DNA from: Paenibacillus aquistagni
Lineage (GTDB): Bacteria > Bacillota > Bacilli > Paenibacillales > Paenibacillaceae
NCBI RefSeq assembly: GCF_900177815.1
Contig: NZ_FXAZ01000001.1
Location: 124,001-188,000, forward strand
Reading direction: 5' to 3'
Length of the DNA: 64,000 nt
A program made the translations under genes and the position numbers. Shown here in pieces: positions 46,087 to 55,254 of this stretch (position 1 is the stretch's first letter; each line of letters begins with the position of its first letter). The notes beneath the pieces are model-generated. The model saw only the letters and a list, made by a program, of their open reading frames with translations, ran no database searches and was not told where the DNA came from.

Positions 46087-47499
46087 TCACACCCAGCCGA
46101 ATGCACGCGCCAGCTGCGCGGTAATGAATGTAACCCCGATCGCGATGCCTAAAGGAATAAGGGCGGATAATATAGTCCACTTCTTGCTGTGTGTTTCTTT
46201 ATAAATATTGAACAATGTCGTACCACATGGATAATGGAGCAGAGAGAACAGCATCATATTGAGCGCAGTAAGCCACGTCCAACCATGATTAACAAAGATC
46301 TCCTTAATATTGTCAATGCCATCCGCGTCTACCATAGCGCCAGATGACAGGTACCCCATCAGTAGAATGGGCAGGACAATCTCATTGGCAGGCAGTCCGA
46401 GCAGGAAGGCCATAATAATGAAGCCGTCCATGCCGAGAAGCTGGCCGAAGGGATCAAAGAAGCCTGCCATATGATTCAGGACACTGTCTCCACCAACGAA
46501 TACATTTCCAAGAATCCAAGTGATAACCCCAGCAGGCGCTGCTACGATAACGGCACGCTTCAACACGCTCCAAGACTTGTCACGCGAAGCGAGCAGGACC
46601 GTCTTCCAGAACTGGGGACGGCGATACGGCGGCAGCTCCAAGGTATAGTGAGTCGGTACGCCGCGAAGCAATGTCTTGGACAGCACCCATGATACGGTAA
46701 AGGTGACGACAATGCCGAACATGACCATCGCAAGCACAACCCCGGCGGTAGCAAAGGATTGAAGGCCACCGGATACACTTACCGTCATAAATAACGAAGC
46801 GAGTAGAATAAGCGTTGGCCATCTGCCGTTACAAGGTACGAAGTTGTTCGTCACAATAGCAAGCATCCGCTCCCGCGGAGACTCGATGATTCGCGTGGAC
46901 ATAATCGCAGCCGCGTTGCAGCCAAATCCCATGGACATGGTCAGTGCCTGTTTGCCATGGCCTCCTGCGCGCTTGAACAGACGGTCCATATTGAACGCTA
47001 CCCGCGGCAAATAACCGAAGTTCTCCAGCAGCGCAAAGGTTGGAAAGAAGATGGCCATAGGCGGCAGCATCACACTGATTACCCAGGCAGAGCCTCTATA
47101 TAAACCAAGCACAAGCAGGCCATGCAGCCAATCTGGCGCATGAATCGCTTGGAAGAACATTGTGATGTATCCTTCAATGAAGCCGAACATATCAGCGAGC
47201 ATAGCAGATGGCACGTTGGCGCCGGCAATGGTAAGCCAGAAGACGACAGCCAGCATGGCGAGCATGATAGGGAAGCCCCACAGCTTCGAGGTCAAGATGC
47301 GATCCAAGCGACTTGTGCTGGCAAGCTTCGCGCGATCTTCATAGCGTACCGACGCATCGCATATCTCATGGGTGATCTTGTAGATGTCACCCACAATGCC
47401 ATCGCGCACCGCATCTCCTTGCGACATGCTGCGCGCCTTATCCAGCAGCTGATCGAGCGCCGAAGCGCTTGGCGCATTAGTGGCAAGCGGTCTCTCCAT
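46087..47499 (-). CDS. feoB2: FeoB membrane (gate) domain protein, split FeoB C-half
   Basis: 470 residues from ATG 47499 (MERPLATNAPSASAL), with AAGGAGGTG about 8 bases upstream; the frame continues 10 codons further back. A short cytosolic helical lead is followed by about eight membrane segments in two gate repeats (FFPTFALLENFGYLPRVAFN, MGFGCNAAAIMSTRIIESPR). The cysteine in GFGCN corresponds to the conserved pore cysteine of FeoB. Together with the upstream GTPase protein it makes a complete ferrous iron transporter. Overlaps that gene by 23 bases. Confidence 0.92.
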   Translation of the reverse strand: MERPLATNAPSASALDQLLDKARSMSQGDAVRDGIVGDIYKITHEICDASVRYEDRAKLASTSRLDRILTSKLWGFPIMLAMLAVVFWLTIAGANVPSAMLADMFGFIEGYITMFFQAIHAPDWLHGLLVLGLYRGSAWVISVMLPPMAIFFPTFALLENFGYLPRVAFNMDRLFKRAGGHGKQALTMSMGFGCNAAAIMSTRIIESPRERMLAIVTNNFVPCNGRWPTLILLASLFMTVSVSGGLQSFATAGVVLAMVMFGIVVTFTVSWVLSKTLLRGVPTHYTLELPPYRRPQFWKTVLLASRDKSWSVLKRAVIVAAPAGVITWILGNVFVGGDSVLNHMAGFFDPFGQLLGMDGFIIMAFLLGLPANEIVLPILLMGYLSSGAMVDADGIDNIKEIFVNHGWTWLTALNMMLFSLLHYPCGTTLFNIYKETHSKKWTILSALIPLGIAIGVTFITAQLARAFGWV

Positions 47500-48211
47500 A
47501 TTGGAGCACCTCCTTCCGTGACGCAGCATTCTGATCGCGTTGGAGCCATTTCTTCAATGAAGTCAGCAAGCTCTCATCGTCATCAAGCAATCGGAGCGCG
47601 ATCCATCTTGACGGCAGATGGGTGCCGAACATCTCGCGAACCTGCGGCTCAATGGCAGCAATCTTCTTTTCAATCTCCTCGCTGTAGGTGATCGATATTG
47701 GAGAAGGAACAACTGCGCCGCTTGCAACAAGCATCACCTGCTTCAACAGCTCATCGATTCCTTTCTTGCTTCGTGCGGAGATGGCGACTGTTGGCACGCC
47801 AAGCTTCTCCTGCATCTTCTTAAGATCAATCTTAATGCCAAGCCGTCTCGCTTCATCCATTAGATTGATGCATACGACGACGCGATTGGTCATCTCAAGC
47901 ACTTGCAGCGCCAAGTTCAGATTGCGCTCTAGGGAAGTGGCATCCAAGATAACAATCGTTACGTCAGGATTTTCAAATATAATGTAGTCTCTTGCGGCTT
48001 CCTCATCGGTTGAGTTGGAATACAAGGAATAGGTGCCGGGAAGGTCGACGATTCGAAACGAAGCGTCATCATATTCAAAGAAGCCTTCTGCACTCGTTAC
48101 GGTCTTGCCCGCCCAGTTGCCCGTATGCTGGCGCAGACCTGTTAAGGCATTGAATAAGGTGCTCTTCCCTGTATTCGGATTCCCCGCTAATGCAATGGTG
48201 TATGATCTCAT
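47477..48211 (-). CDS. feoB1: FeoB GTPase domain protein, split FeoB N-half
   Basis: 244 residues. G1 GNPNTGKST (10-18), G3 DLPG (56-59), G4 NLMD (116-119) and G5 SARSKKG, followed by the helical GDI-like region (about 165-235). In most bacteria this is joined to the permease in one polypeptide; here a clean stop, overlap and a new ribosome site separate them, so the split looks genuine and not a sequencing frameshift. It would gate Fe(II) passage. Confidence 0.92.
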   Translation of the reverse strand: MRSYTIALAGNPNTGKSTLFNALTGLRQHTGNWAGKTVTSAEGFFEYDDASFRIVDLPGTYSLYSNSTDEEAARDYIIFENPDVTIVILDATSLERNLNLALQVLEMTNRVVVCINLMDEARRLGIKIDLKKMQEKLGVPTVAISARSKKGIDELLKQVMLVASGAVVPSPISITYSEEIEKKIAAIEPQVREMFGTHLPSRWIALRLLDDDESLLTSLKKWLQRDQNAASRKEVLQYGETACH

Positions 48212-48215
48212 GATC

Positions 48216-48461
48216 TTATTCTCCTATTCGTTCTCCCCAGATCTGGGAGCTTTCTTCACTGCGAAGGGCGATGGTAGTATTGTTCACTCGAAAGGCGATA
48301 GGATCTCCAAGCGGGCTCTTCTGCAGAACCTCGATCCGATTGCCAGGTACAAATCCGAGATCAAGCAGGCGCCTGCGCATGACGCCTTGTACTTCGATGC
48401 GAGTAATGCGAACCTGATTGCCCGTTCCTGCTTCTAGTAAGGTTGTTTCTGCTGAAGCCAT
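48216..48461 (-). CDS. feoA: FeoA, SH3-like ferrous iron transport accessory protein
   Basis: 81 residues from ATG 48461 (MASAETTLLEAG), with AGGAGGT 8 bases upstream; a frame to 48485 lacks a ribosome site. FeoA fold: VRITRIEVQGVMRRRLLDLGFVPGNRIEVL ... PIAFRVNNTTIALRSEE. It assists FeoB. Spacing to the GTPase gene is 4 bases, so feoA-feoB1-feoB2 is one operon read from about 48630 downward. Confidence 0.92.
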   Translation of the reverse strand: MASAETTLLEAGTGNQVRITRIEVQGVMRRRLLDLGFVPGNRIEVLQKSPLGDPIAFRVNNTTIALRSEESSQIWGERIGE

Positions 48462-48564
48462 AAGTAGTACCTCCTGTTTTTGCATAGGACAGAATGTTTC
48501 TATAAGGCAACTTTTTCAATAGCATATGCCCAAATCCATAAAAAGGATGATCTATTTGAAAAAT

Positions 48565-48590
48565 AAAAGCAGGATGAAAGGGCTGCTTTT
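48565..48590 (-). other. Hairpin with T-run in the feoA leader, possible attenuator
   Basis: On the minus strand AAAAGCAG, 10-base loop, CTGCTTTT, then ATTTTTC. It lies between the candidate promoter and the feoA start, so it looks like a leader terminator, though the stem is AT-rich and weak. Confidence 0.4.
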
Positions 48591-48634
48591 ATCTCTATAT
48601 GATGTGAACAAAACATGATCATAACTCAGGTTTT

Positions 48635-48684
48635 AGTATATAGCAAACTTGTTTCTTCGGCAACATATTCTTTCCCTAGGGAAA
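48635..48684 (-). promoter_or_regulatory. feoAB promoter with MntR/DtxR-like palindrome
   Basis: Minus strand TTGCCG (48658-48663), 17-base spacer, TATACT (48635-48640). Just upstream is the perfect palindrome TTTCCCTAGGGAAA (48671-48684), followed by C, which resembles MntR-type operators (TTTGC...AGGGAAAC) more than a Fur box. A metal-responsive DtxR-family regulator is the best guess. Confidence 0.5.
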
Positions 48685-48861
48685 CTTTTAACGGTTAAAA
48701 TGGAGAGCATTAATAAAACAAAAATAATTCGCGCATATCGTTGATAGCGTTTGTTGTTTGCACAATCTTCGTCAGAAAATGAAGCGTATGGAATTAGGAT
48801 GATAATTCCATTTTTATTTCCTTATAAATCCAATTATTTACAGAACTATCAGCCTTTTATA

Positions 48862-48889
48862 TTGACGTTCATCCTTGAGCCATTACAAT
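48862..48889 (+). promoter_or_regulatory. Promoter of ABC_sub_bind transporter operon
   Basis: TTGACG (48862-48867), 16-base spacer, TACAAT (48884-48889). Transcription from about 48896 gives a leader of roughly 175 bases. The palindrome TGCAT / ATGCA (48900-48919) at the start point could be an operator. Confidence 0.55.
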
Positions 48890-48899
48890 AACACTATAA

Positions 48900-49050
48900 T
48901 GCATTAAAGTATTTATGCACATTCGCATTAATTAGATGCTGCGACGCAACCCTGCATCTCAAATGTCCACAAGCTCAGCTTGTATATGGCGTTGGAGCCC
49001 GAGGTAATGACGGTTGTTGTCAAAAGCACAAATTGAAGCCTTGAATGAAG
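48900..49050 (+). other. Structured leader of ABC importer operon
   Basis: Three stem-loops are visible: TGCAT/ATGCA (48900-48919), AGATGC/GCATCT (48934-48959) and ACAAGC/GCTTGT (48969-48983), then a GC-rich stretch GGCGTTGGAGCCCGAGG. It fits no riboswitch class that I can recognise. Similar transporters in other Firmicutes are leader-controlled (T-box for tryptophan), but no T-box specifier or TGGN anti-terminator bulge can be identified. Confidence 0.35.
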
Positions 49051-49071
49051 AAGAAAAGGGGTCGAGTAGTC

Positions 49072-50115
49072 ATGACGTTAAAAAGGAATTTTCGCATTCT
49101 GCTTGGCATTTGCTTAAGCAGTATGTTGATCTTGGCAGCATGCGGGGCGAACACAGGGAAGGAAGCGAGCTCTACTGAAGGACAAGCCTCAGAGGGCTCT
49201 TCGGGGAAGAAGATCAAGATCGGCATTACGCAGATCGTAGAGCATGCTTCCTTGGATGAAGCAAGAAGAGGATTTCTGAAAGCGCTTCAGGACAATGGAT
49301 ATGAAGAAGGGAACAATTTAGAGGTCGACTTTCAAAATGCGCAAAATGATCTGAATAATGCTTCGACCATCGCTCAAAAATTCGCCTCAAGCAAACTGGA
49401 TCTGGTGCTTGCCATCGCGACGCCTTCCGCTCAAGCGGCTGCGCAGAATATCAAGGATGTGCCAATCCTGTTTACAGCGGTAACCGATCCGGTCGGTGCA
49501 GGTCTCGTTAAGAGCATGGAAGCACCAGGAAGCAATGTGACCGGGACAACAGACATGCATCCAGAAGCTGTATCGACCTTGATGGAATTCATTCACAAGA
49601 ATGTCAAAGACGTAACGGCCGTAGGCATAATGGCTAACGAAGGGGAACAGAACACGGTAGCCAATGTGATGGAGGCGCAAAAGGCAATCGAAGCCTTGGG
49701 GCTCAAGGTTGTAAAGGCGCCGGTAACCAACAGCTCTGAGGTCAAGCAAGCGGCGGAATCCTTGGCAGGAAAGGTCCAAGCGATATATGTGCCTCAGGAT
49801 AATACCATCGTCAGCGCGCTGAGCACTGTTGTAGGCGTTGCCAATGAGAAGAAGATTCCGCTCTTTGTCGCAGAAAAGGATTCGGTTAAAAATGGCGGTG
49901 TGGCGTCATATGGCTTTGAATATTTCGATATCGGTTATACGACCGGCAAGATGGCCGTAGACATATTGAAAAATGGAAAAAATCCTGCAGAGCTTGCCGT
50001 CAAGTATCCGGAGACGCTTGATCTGGCCTTGAATTTGAAATCCGCAGCAAGCCAAGGGTTTGAAGTAACAGATGCCATGAAAGCTGAAGTAAAGCCTGAA
50101 AACTTGTTTGAATAA
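49072..50115 (+). CDS. ABC importer substrate-binding lipoprotein (ABC_sub_bind / TrpX type)
   Basis: 347 residues from ATG 49072 (MTLKRNFRI), 10 bases after AAGGGG; ATG 49045 lacks a ribosome site. Lipobox LAAC, then a two-lobed fold like leucine/ribose binders: KIGITQIVEHASLDEARRGF, VDFQNAQNDLNNASTIAQKF, LFTAVTDPVGAGLVKS, GVASYGFEYFDIGYTTGKMA. The family takes up tryptophan or tyrosine in streptococci; the ligand here is not known. First of three genes with the permease and ATPase that follow. Confidence 0.9.
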   Translation: MTLKRNFRILLGICLSSMLILAACGANTGKEASSTEGQASEGSSGKKIKIGITQIVEHASLDEARRGFLKALQDNGYEEGNNLEVDFQNAQNDLNNASTIAQKFASSKLDLVLAIATPSAQAAAQNIKDVPILFTAVTDPVGAGLVKSMEAPGSNVTGTTDMHPEAVSTLMEFIHKNVKDVTAVGIMANEGEQNTVANVMEAQKAIEALGLKVVKAPVTNSSEVKQAAESLAGKVQAIYVPQDNTIVSALSTVVGVANEKKIPLFVAEKDSVKNGGVASYGFEYFDIGYTTGKMAVDILKNGKNPAELAVKYPETLDLALNLKSAASQGFEVTDAMKAEVKPENLFE

Positions 50116-50251
50116 ACTAGAAGACAACGTAATCACACAAGAAGAAGTGAGTGAGATGGGTATGCATGCAGTCCGTTAGCCGATTGGACATTCGCGCTTG
50201 GCGATGTTCACTTGCTGCGGACTGTTCTGCTAACAAGGGGAGGAAGATACA

Positions 50252-51178
50252 ATGCTTGGAGGAGCCTTTCTAGATGTGCTTTTAAAGTCCTTTGAGGCAG
50301 GGCTGATCTATGCCATTATGGCCTTAGGGGTGTACATGACGTTTCGCATTTTAGATTTCCCGGATCTAACAGTGGATGGAAGCTTTACAACGGGAGCAGC
50401 TATTGCAGCCGTATCGATCGTCAATGGGCTGCCGCCTATTATTGGAACCATCCTTGCCTTTGCTGGGGGATGTATAGCAGGAGCCTTGACCGGAATCATG
50501 CATACAAAGGGGAAGATCAATCCTCTCTTGTCCGGTATTCTTATGATGATTGCCTTATATTCCATTAATCTGCGCATTATGGGCAAGTCCAATATCTCAC
50601 TGTTGAATCAGGACACCCTGCTGACCCCGCTTGCTGGGCAATATACGCTGGCGATTATCATGCTGATATTCATCCTTGTGATCCGGCTGCTGCTCAACCT
50701 ATTTTTACGCACCGAGGTTGGTCTTGCGCTGCGGGCGACAGGGGACAATCCGCGTATGATCCGAAGCTTTGGCGTACATACCGATCATACGATCATCATT
50801 GGGGTCAGCCTGTCCAATGGACTTGTAGCTTTATCTGGAGGCTTGGTTGCACAATACCAAGGGTATGCGGATATTCAATCTGGTGTCGGTATGATTGTGA
50901 TCGGACTTGCATCTGTCATTATCGGCGAAGCCATCTTCGGACATAAAACGATTGCAAGAACGACGATGGCCGTTATTCTAGGCGCTGTATTGTATCGCAT
51001 CATTATAGCCATTGCACTGCAGCTTGAGCTGAACGCGACAGATCTGAAGCTGCTTACAGCTGGCATTGTCATCATCGCCTTGATCCTGCCGATGACAGAA
51101 CGCTCGCTTCGTGAACGCAGCATCAGCCGCAAGCGGGCTGACGAGCTGCTTAGGAAGGGAGGGCATCTGGATGCTTAA
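50252..51178 (+). CDS. ABC importer permease (BPD_transp_2 / TrpY type)
   Basis: 308 residues, eight or nine membrane segments: LIYAIMALGVYMTFRILDFP, DLTVDGSFTTGAAIAA, GLALRATGDNPRMIRSFGVH, GLASVIIGEAIFGH. Branched-chain-amino-acid-permease-like fold. The stop lies inside the following ATPase gene (8-base overlap). Forms the channel for the lipoprotein encoded at 49072. Confidence 0.92.
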   Translation: MLGGAFLDVLLKSFEAGLIYAIMALGVYMTFRILDFPDLTVDGSFTTGAAIAAVSIVNGLPPIIGTILAFAGGCIAGALTGIMHTKGKINPLLSGILMMIALYSINLRIMGKSNISLLNQDTLLTPLAGQYTLAIIMLIFILVIRLLLNLFLRTEVGLALRATGDNPRMIRSFGVHTDHTIIIGVSLSNGLVALSGGLVAQYQGYADIQSGVGMIVIGLASVIIGEAIFGHKTIARTTMAVILGAVLYRIIIAIALQLELNATDLKLLTAGIVIIALILPMTERSLRERSISRKRADELLRKGGHLDA

Positions 51179-51968
51179 GGCAGAGCAAGTATGCAAGCTG
51201 TTTAACGCAGGGACAGCAGATGAGAAGTTCGCGCTCCAACATGTCAATCTGGAGCTTCATGAAGGCGACTTTGTGACGATTATCGGAAGCAACGGAGCTG
51301 GGAAGTCAACGTTGATGAATGTCATATCGGGTGTGATGATTCCAGACATTGGAACGATACGCATCCAAGGCATGGACGTCACGACTATGCCTGAGCATGT
51401 TCGCAGCAAGTGGATTGGCCGAGTCTTTCAGGACCCGATGGCAGGAACGGCTCCTTCGATGACGATTGAGGAGAATCTTGCGCTAGCTTTTGCACGCGGG
51501 GGAAGAAGAGGGCTGAGGCTTGGGCTGGGCAGAAGGAGAAGGGAATGGTTTCGCTCCCAACTTGAGGATCTCGGCCTTGGCCTAGAGGATAGGCTGACAG
51601 CTAGGGTAGGCCTGCTGTCCGGAGGAGAACGGCAGGCGCTCAGCTTGTTGATGGCTACCTTTATGAAGCCAAGTCTCCTGCTGCTCGATGAACATACGGC
51701 AGCGCTCGACCCGGCTCGCGCGGAGATGGTTACAAGACTGACAGAGCGGATCGTTCGCGACAGCGCATTGACGACACTGATGGTGACCCATAACATGGAG
51801 CAGGCGATTCGACTCGGCAATCGCTTGATTATGATGGATAAGGGACGAATCATATTAGATATCGGGCCGGATGAAAAGGGGATATTGACCGTGGATAAGC
51901 TGCTGCGTGAATTCGAACGTCTAAGAGGCGAAAAGTTTGTTGATGACCGTGTAGTATTAGGGAGCTAA
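51171..51968 (+). CDS. ABC importer ATPase
   Basis: 265 residues from ATG 51171, with AAGGGAGGG at 51155-51163; a longer frame back to 51111 runs through the permease end. Walker A GSNGAGKST, signature LSGGERQALSL, Walker B SLLLLDEHTA, switch His in MVTHNMEQA. It drives the importer formed with the two preceding genes. Confidence 0.93.
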   Translation: MLKAEQVCKLFNAGTADEKFALQHVNLELHEGDFVTIIGSNGAGKSTLMNVISGVMIPDIGTIRIQGMDVTTMPEHVRSKWIGRVFQDPMAGTAPSMTIEENLALAFARGGRRGLRLGLGRRRREWFRSQLEDLGLGLEDRLTARVGLLSGGERQALSLLMATFMKPSLLLLDEHTAALDPARAEMVTRLTERIVRDSALTTLMVTHNMEQAIRLGNRLIMMDKGRIILDIGPDEKGILTVDKLLREFERLRGEKFVDDRVVLGS

Positions 51969-51999
51969 TACGGGATCTGGAAGCTGTGTTTTTAACTGC

Positions 52000-52052
52000 C
52001 ACACCTTGATGCAAATATCGATTAGATATTTGTGTTTTGGTGTGTTTTTTTA
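52000..52052 (+). terminator. Terminator of the three-gene ABC importer
   Basis: CACACC (52000-52005) and GCAAATATC (52011-52019) pair with GATATTTGT (52025-52033) and GGTGTG (52039-52044); then at least seven T. Confidence 0.85.
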
Positions 52053-52156
52053 CATTTTTCATCCAATTCATATCAAGATATAACGCTGGTAAACCGATAT
52101 AAGATTAGGGGTATTTCTGCCTAATTATATGCGTGTTGAATGAGGGGATGTAAAAG

Positions 52157-53902
52157 ATGAGAGGATTAAGGCACAGTATTATTGTGAAGATGATAGCGGT
52201 GATCGGGATTTTGCTAGTCGTCGTATGTTCACTATTTGTTATTCGTCAAAATAATCAGCAAGAACGGCTCCTCATGCAGTCATTTGAACAGCGGTTAGAT
52301 ATTATTATGAATTTAGAGATTCGCGAGATTGTGTCTGCCATTACTAACGCTGCGTACAGCTTCTCCAGCAGTAAGGAATCTACGGATTATGCATCTAATC
52401 CTAATTTCCGGCTGATGAAGGGGAAGTTGGATCTTATTTCCAAAAATGATATTGTCAATGCCTTTATCCTCGTACCTAAAGGAGAAGCGGACAAAGAGTT
52501 CAAGGTCATTCAAGGCAGTACGAATTTCGAGGTACAAGGCTTTAAGCCAGGTACAATGCTGCCTGCGCAGCCTGCGATGGATGCCGCGTATAAGAATATG
52601 CTTAAGAATGGAATTACGCTTTCCGAAGCCTTCACGATCAATGATCATGACATCATAACGGCTCTTGCACCGATCAAGGATGCTCAAGGCAAGATGATCG
52701 GGGTCTTTGGAATGGATTATGACTTTACAGTCATTCAAGACAAACTTAACCAGATGACTTTTGAAACGATCGGTCTTGCAATCATTCTCCAAATCATTGG
52801 GGTACTGGTGTTGATCTGGTATATTCGCTTCCAATTGAAGCCTCTCATTCGAGTGAAGTCGCTTGCTGCACAGGCGGCGGGTGGAGACATGACCGTAAGG
52901 CTCCACGTATCAGGCAAGAGCGAGATTAGTCAGGTTGCGCTCGCATTCAACCAGATGATCGAGAAGCTTAATGCGCTCCTAATTGAAGTGAGATCAGCTT
53001 CAACAGGCGTGTCGCAAGCAACTAAAGAGCTAGGGACAGCTGCAGAGGAAACGGCACTCAGTGCCTCTGAGGTAAGCGCATCGATGCAGCAGGTGGCATC
53101 GGGTTCGCAAGTTCAGCTGCAAAGCACGGAAGAGACGAAGCAGGCAATGGGAGAGATTGCAATTGGTGTGCAGAAGCTGTCCGAGACGTCCTCTTTTGTT
53201 TTTGATAAGATGACGAGTTCTTCCGCACAAGCCACGGAGGGGCGGGAAGTCATAACTCGTACCGTTGAGCAGATGGTTCTTATTCAAACAGCCTCAGAAG
53301 AAACGAATCATTCTCTTACAGAGCTTACTCGTGAAGTATCCGAGATCAGTGATGCCGTTCAATTTATTCAAGGAGTGGTGAAGCAAACGGAACTGCTTGC
53401 TCTTAATGCATCGATCGAGGCGGCGAGAGCAGGCGAGCACGGGAAGGGATTCCAAGTGGTTGCCCATGAAGTTCGCAAGCTAGCGGAACACTCCAAGTCC
53501 TCACTCGATCATATTATGGGACTTATTGCGAATATTCATGCAAGACAGCAAGCGACGGAGAAAGCAGCTTCTGAGCAGCAGCTGGCTGTAGCGGAAGGCT
53601 TGAAGGTGGTTGAGGCAGCGGATGATGCCTTTGTGGACATCTCGGAATCGGTCCACGAGATATCCACACAGGTAAAAGAGGCAAACCTCATTGCAATGGA
53701 AATGTCAGCTGCTTGCGAACAAATATCAGCATCTTTAGACGAGTTGACACATATTGCTGTTCAAAGCCATGATCATAGTGAGCAGGTAGCGGCAGCGACA
53801 GAAGAGCAGACAGCCATGACAGAGCAAATGAAGGCTACCGCTGATCAGTTGAAGCATCTCAGCACACAGCTGGAAGAGCAGCTTACGCAGTTCAAAGTAT
53901 AA
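52157..53902 (+). CDS. Methyl-accepting chemotaxis protein
   Basis: 581 residues. Helix 1 (about 8-28), an extracytoplasmic Cache-like sensor (about 29-200), helix 2 (about 203-223), HAMP (about 225-275) and a coiled-coil signalling domain whose tip is [37 protein letters not shown], contacting CheA/CheW. No C-terminal CheR-docking pentapeptide. Ligand unknown. An SDR gene starts 3 bases after the stop. Confidence 0.94.
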   Translation: MRGLRHSIIVKMIAVIGILLVVVCSLFVIRQNNQQERLLMQSFEQRLDIIMNLEIREIVSAITNAAYSFSSSKESTDYASNPNFRLMKGKLDLISKNDIVNAFILVPKGEADKEFKVIQGSTNFEVQGFKPGTMLPAQPAMDAAYKNMLKNGITLSEAFTINDHDIITALAPIKDAQGKMIGVFGMDYDFTVIQDKLNQMTFETIGLAIILQIIGVLVLIWYIRFQLKPLIRVKSLAAQAAGGDMTVRLHVSGKSEISQVALAFNQMIEKLNALLIEVRSASTGVSQATKELGTAAEETALSASEVSASMQQVASGSQVQLQSTEETKQAMGEIAIGVQKLSETSSFVFDKMTSSSAQATEGREVITRTVEQMVLIQTASEETNHSLTELTREVSEISDAVQFIQGVVKQTELLALNASIEAARAGEHGKGFQVVAHEVRKLAEHSKSSLDHIMGLIANIHARQQATEKAASEQQLAVAEGLKVVEAADDAFVDISESVHEISTQVKEANLIAMEMSAACEQISASLDELTHIAVQSHDHSEQVAAATEEQTAMTEQMKATADQLKHLSTQLEEQLTQFKV

Positions 53903-53905
53903 GGG

Positions 53906-54775
53906 GTGATTGCGATATCTTCTCCTAAGGTGGTTTGGATTACAGGAGCATCAAGCGGCTTTGGCAAGCTTGCCGCTCAGGTGTTTGCTAGGAATGGGGA
54001 TACGGTTATTGCTGCACTTCGGCAAAAAGACGCGCGGCAAGCGGCGTTATTAGCTTCTATCGAGGCACCGCATCGTGATCATGTCTTTGTCTATGAGCTG
54101 GATGTTCGTGAAGAGCAGCAGATTCAAGCTGCGGTGAATCAAGTCATCAAAGAGCATGGTCGTATTGATGTGCTTATCAATAATGCGGGTTATGCAGTAG
54201 GCGGCTACGTTGAAGATCTGGATATAGAGACGTGGCGAGAGCAATTCGATACTAATGTGTTCGGCCTTATCCAAATGTGCAAAGCTGTTATCCCCTATAT
54301 GAGGGAAGCGCGTGCAGGATGCATCATTCAGATGAGCAGCATAAGCGGCAGAATGGCCTTTCCCGCCTTAGGCCCTTATGTAAGCAGCAAATTCGCGGTG
54401 GAGGGGTTCAGCGAGACGCTGCGACTTGAGCTGCTGCCTTATGGAGTTGATGTTGTCTTAGTGGAGCCAGGAAGCTATCGTACAAAAATATGGGCGCGCG
54501 GCATCACTTCAGCATCTCAGGATGATACCCCTAATGCGAGGTTTGTAAGCCGTATTATGGAGCAGGTGAAAAAGACGGGGGAGCAGGCGCAGGATCCAAG
54601 AGAAGTTGTTGATCTTCTGCTTCGCATCGCACATCTTCCGAATGGAAGCAGACGTTTACGCTATCCAATCGGCAATAGGGTATCCTTGAATCTTGCTGCA
54701 AGAGCGCTTCTTCCTTGGCGAATATTTGAACGAATGGTGTGGAAGGTAATAGGGATTAGAATCAATAGAAAATAA
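53906..54775 (+). CDS. Short-chain dehydrogenase/reductase
   Basis: 289 residues, SDR with TGASSGFGKLAAQVFA, NNAGYAVGG, catalytic YVSSKFAVEGFSETL. The C-terminal end is longer than usual and lacks a clear membrane segment. The start is unclear: GTG 53906 is the only conventional codon, yet it overlaps AAGGGGTG (53901-53908), which would better suit a start at 53909-53915 (ATT/ATA). Expression by coupling to the chemoreceptor gene is likely. Substrate unknown. Confidence 0.85.
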   Translation: MIAISSPKVVWITGASSGFGKLAAQVFARNGDTVIAALRQKDARQAALLASIEAPHRDHVFVYELDVREEQQIQAAVNQVIKEHGRIDVLINNAGYAVGGYVEDLDIETWREQFDTNVFGLIQMCKAVIPYMREARAGCIIQMSSISGRMAFPALGPYVSSKFAVEGFSETLRLELLPYGVDVVLVEPGSYRTKIWARGITSASQDDTPNARFVSRIMEQVKKTGEQAQDPREVVDLLLRIAHLPNGSRRLRYPIGNRVSLNLAARALLPWRIFERMVWKVIGIRINRK

Positions 54776-54798
54776 AGTGTTTGCTCACAAACTAAAGA

Positions 54799-54848
54799 AG
54801 TATCCTCAGCCATCTGTAGAAGGAGTGGCGAGGATGCTTTTTATTTTA
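54799..54848 (+). terminator. Terminator of the chemoreceptor-SDR operon
   Basis: AGTATCCTC (54799-54807) / GAGGATGCT (54830-54838), inner GCCA/TGGC, then TTTTTATTTT. Confidence 0.85.
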
Positions 54849-54969
54849 CAGGCAGCTGTCGCACTTCAAATGACAACCTGTCTTCATTAGCATCTATAAC
54901 TGCAGGAATTGCTGCCAGCTCTCATAACTGTATGACTTCTGGTTACGCTATTAGCAGGAGGTGTCGAAA

Positions 54970-55107
54970 ATGCCGCATAACAAATCAGAGCGCACGCATG
55001 AGCTTCAAAATAAGTCCAAGTGGAGTGAATCAAGTATTACCTTGAAGCCGCATAAGGCTGGACATCGTGCGCCAAATGTAAACAACATCCCTAAGCAGGA
55101 ATCCTAA
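54970..55107 (+). CDS. Small basic protein, 45 aa, spore-protein-like composition
   Basis: AGGAGGTG (54956-54963) lies 6-7 bases before the ATG. The 45-residue product (MPHNKSERTHELQNKSKWSE...NNIPKQES) is rich in Lys, Asn, Ser, His and Gln with no hydrophobic core, reminiscent of the minor small acid-soluble spore proteins of Bacilli. I do not recognise the family. First of three small genes in a row before a shared terminator. Confidence 0.6.
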   Translation: MPHNKSERTHELQNKSKWSESSITLKPHKAGHRAPNVNNIPKQES

Positions 55108-55157
55108 GAAGTCATAATATGGTGGACTTGTAATTGATGGAAAAAGGAGAAGATGAG

Positions 55158-55244
55158 ATGTCAAGAAAGCAGCCAGGACATTCCAAACAAAAGAAAACAA
55201 CACGCACGGCTGATGCGAATCATGACAAAGGTCAGCACCGTTAG
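55158..55244 (+). CDS. Small basic protein, 28 aa
   Basis: AAAGGAGA (55144-55151) precedes the ATG by about 6 bases. The product, MSRKQPGHSKQKKTTRTADA followed by NHDKGQHR, is almost wholly Lys/Arg/Gln/His/Thr. Its stop TAG overlaps the ribosome site of the next gene. Too small to assign; composition and context suggest a minor spore protein. Confidence 0.5.
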   Translation: MSRKQPGHSKQKKTTRTADANHDKGQHR

Positions 55245-55254
55245 GAGAGATGAC

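Noticed and set aside
48900-49050. T-box, TPP, SAM, c-di-GMP, preQ1 or guanidine riboswitch
   Set aside because: None of the conserved core motifs I know for these classes can be placed in the leader.
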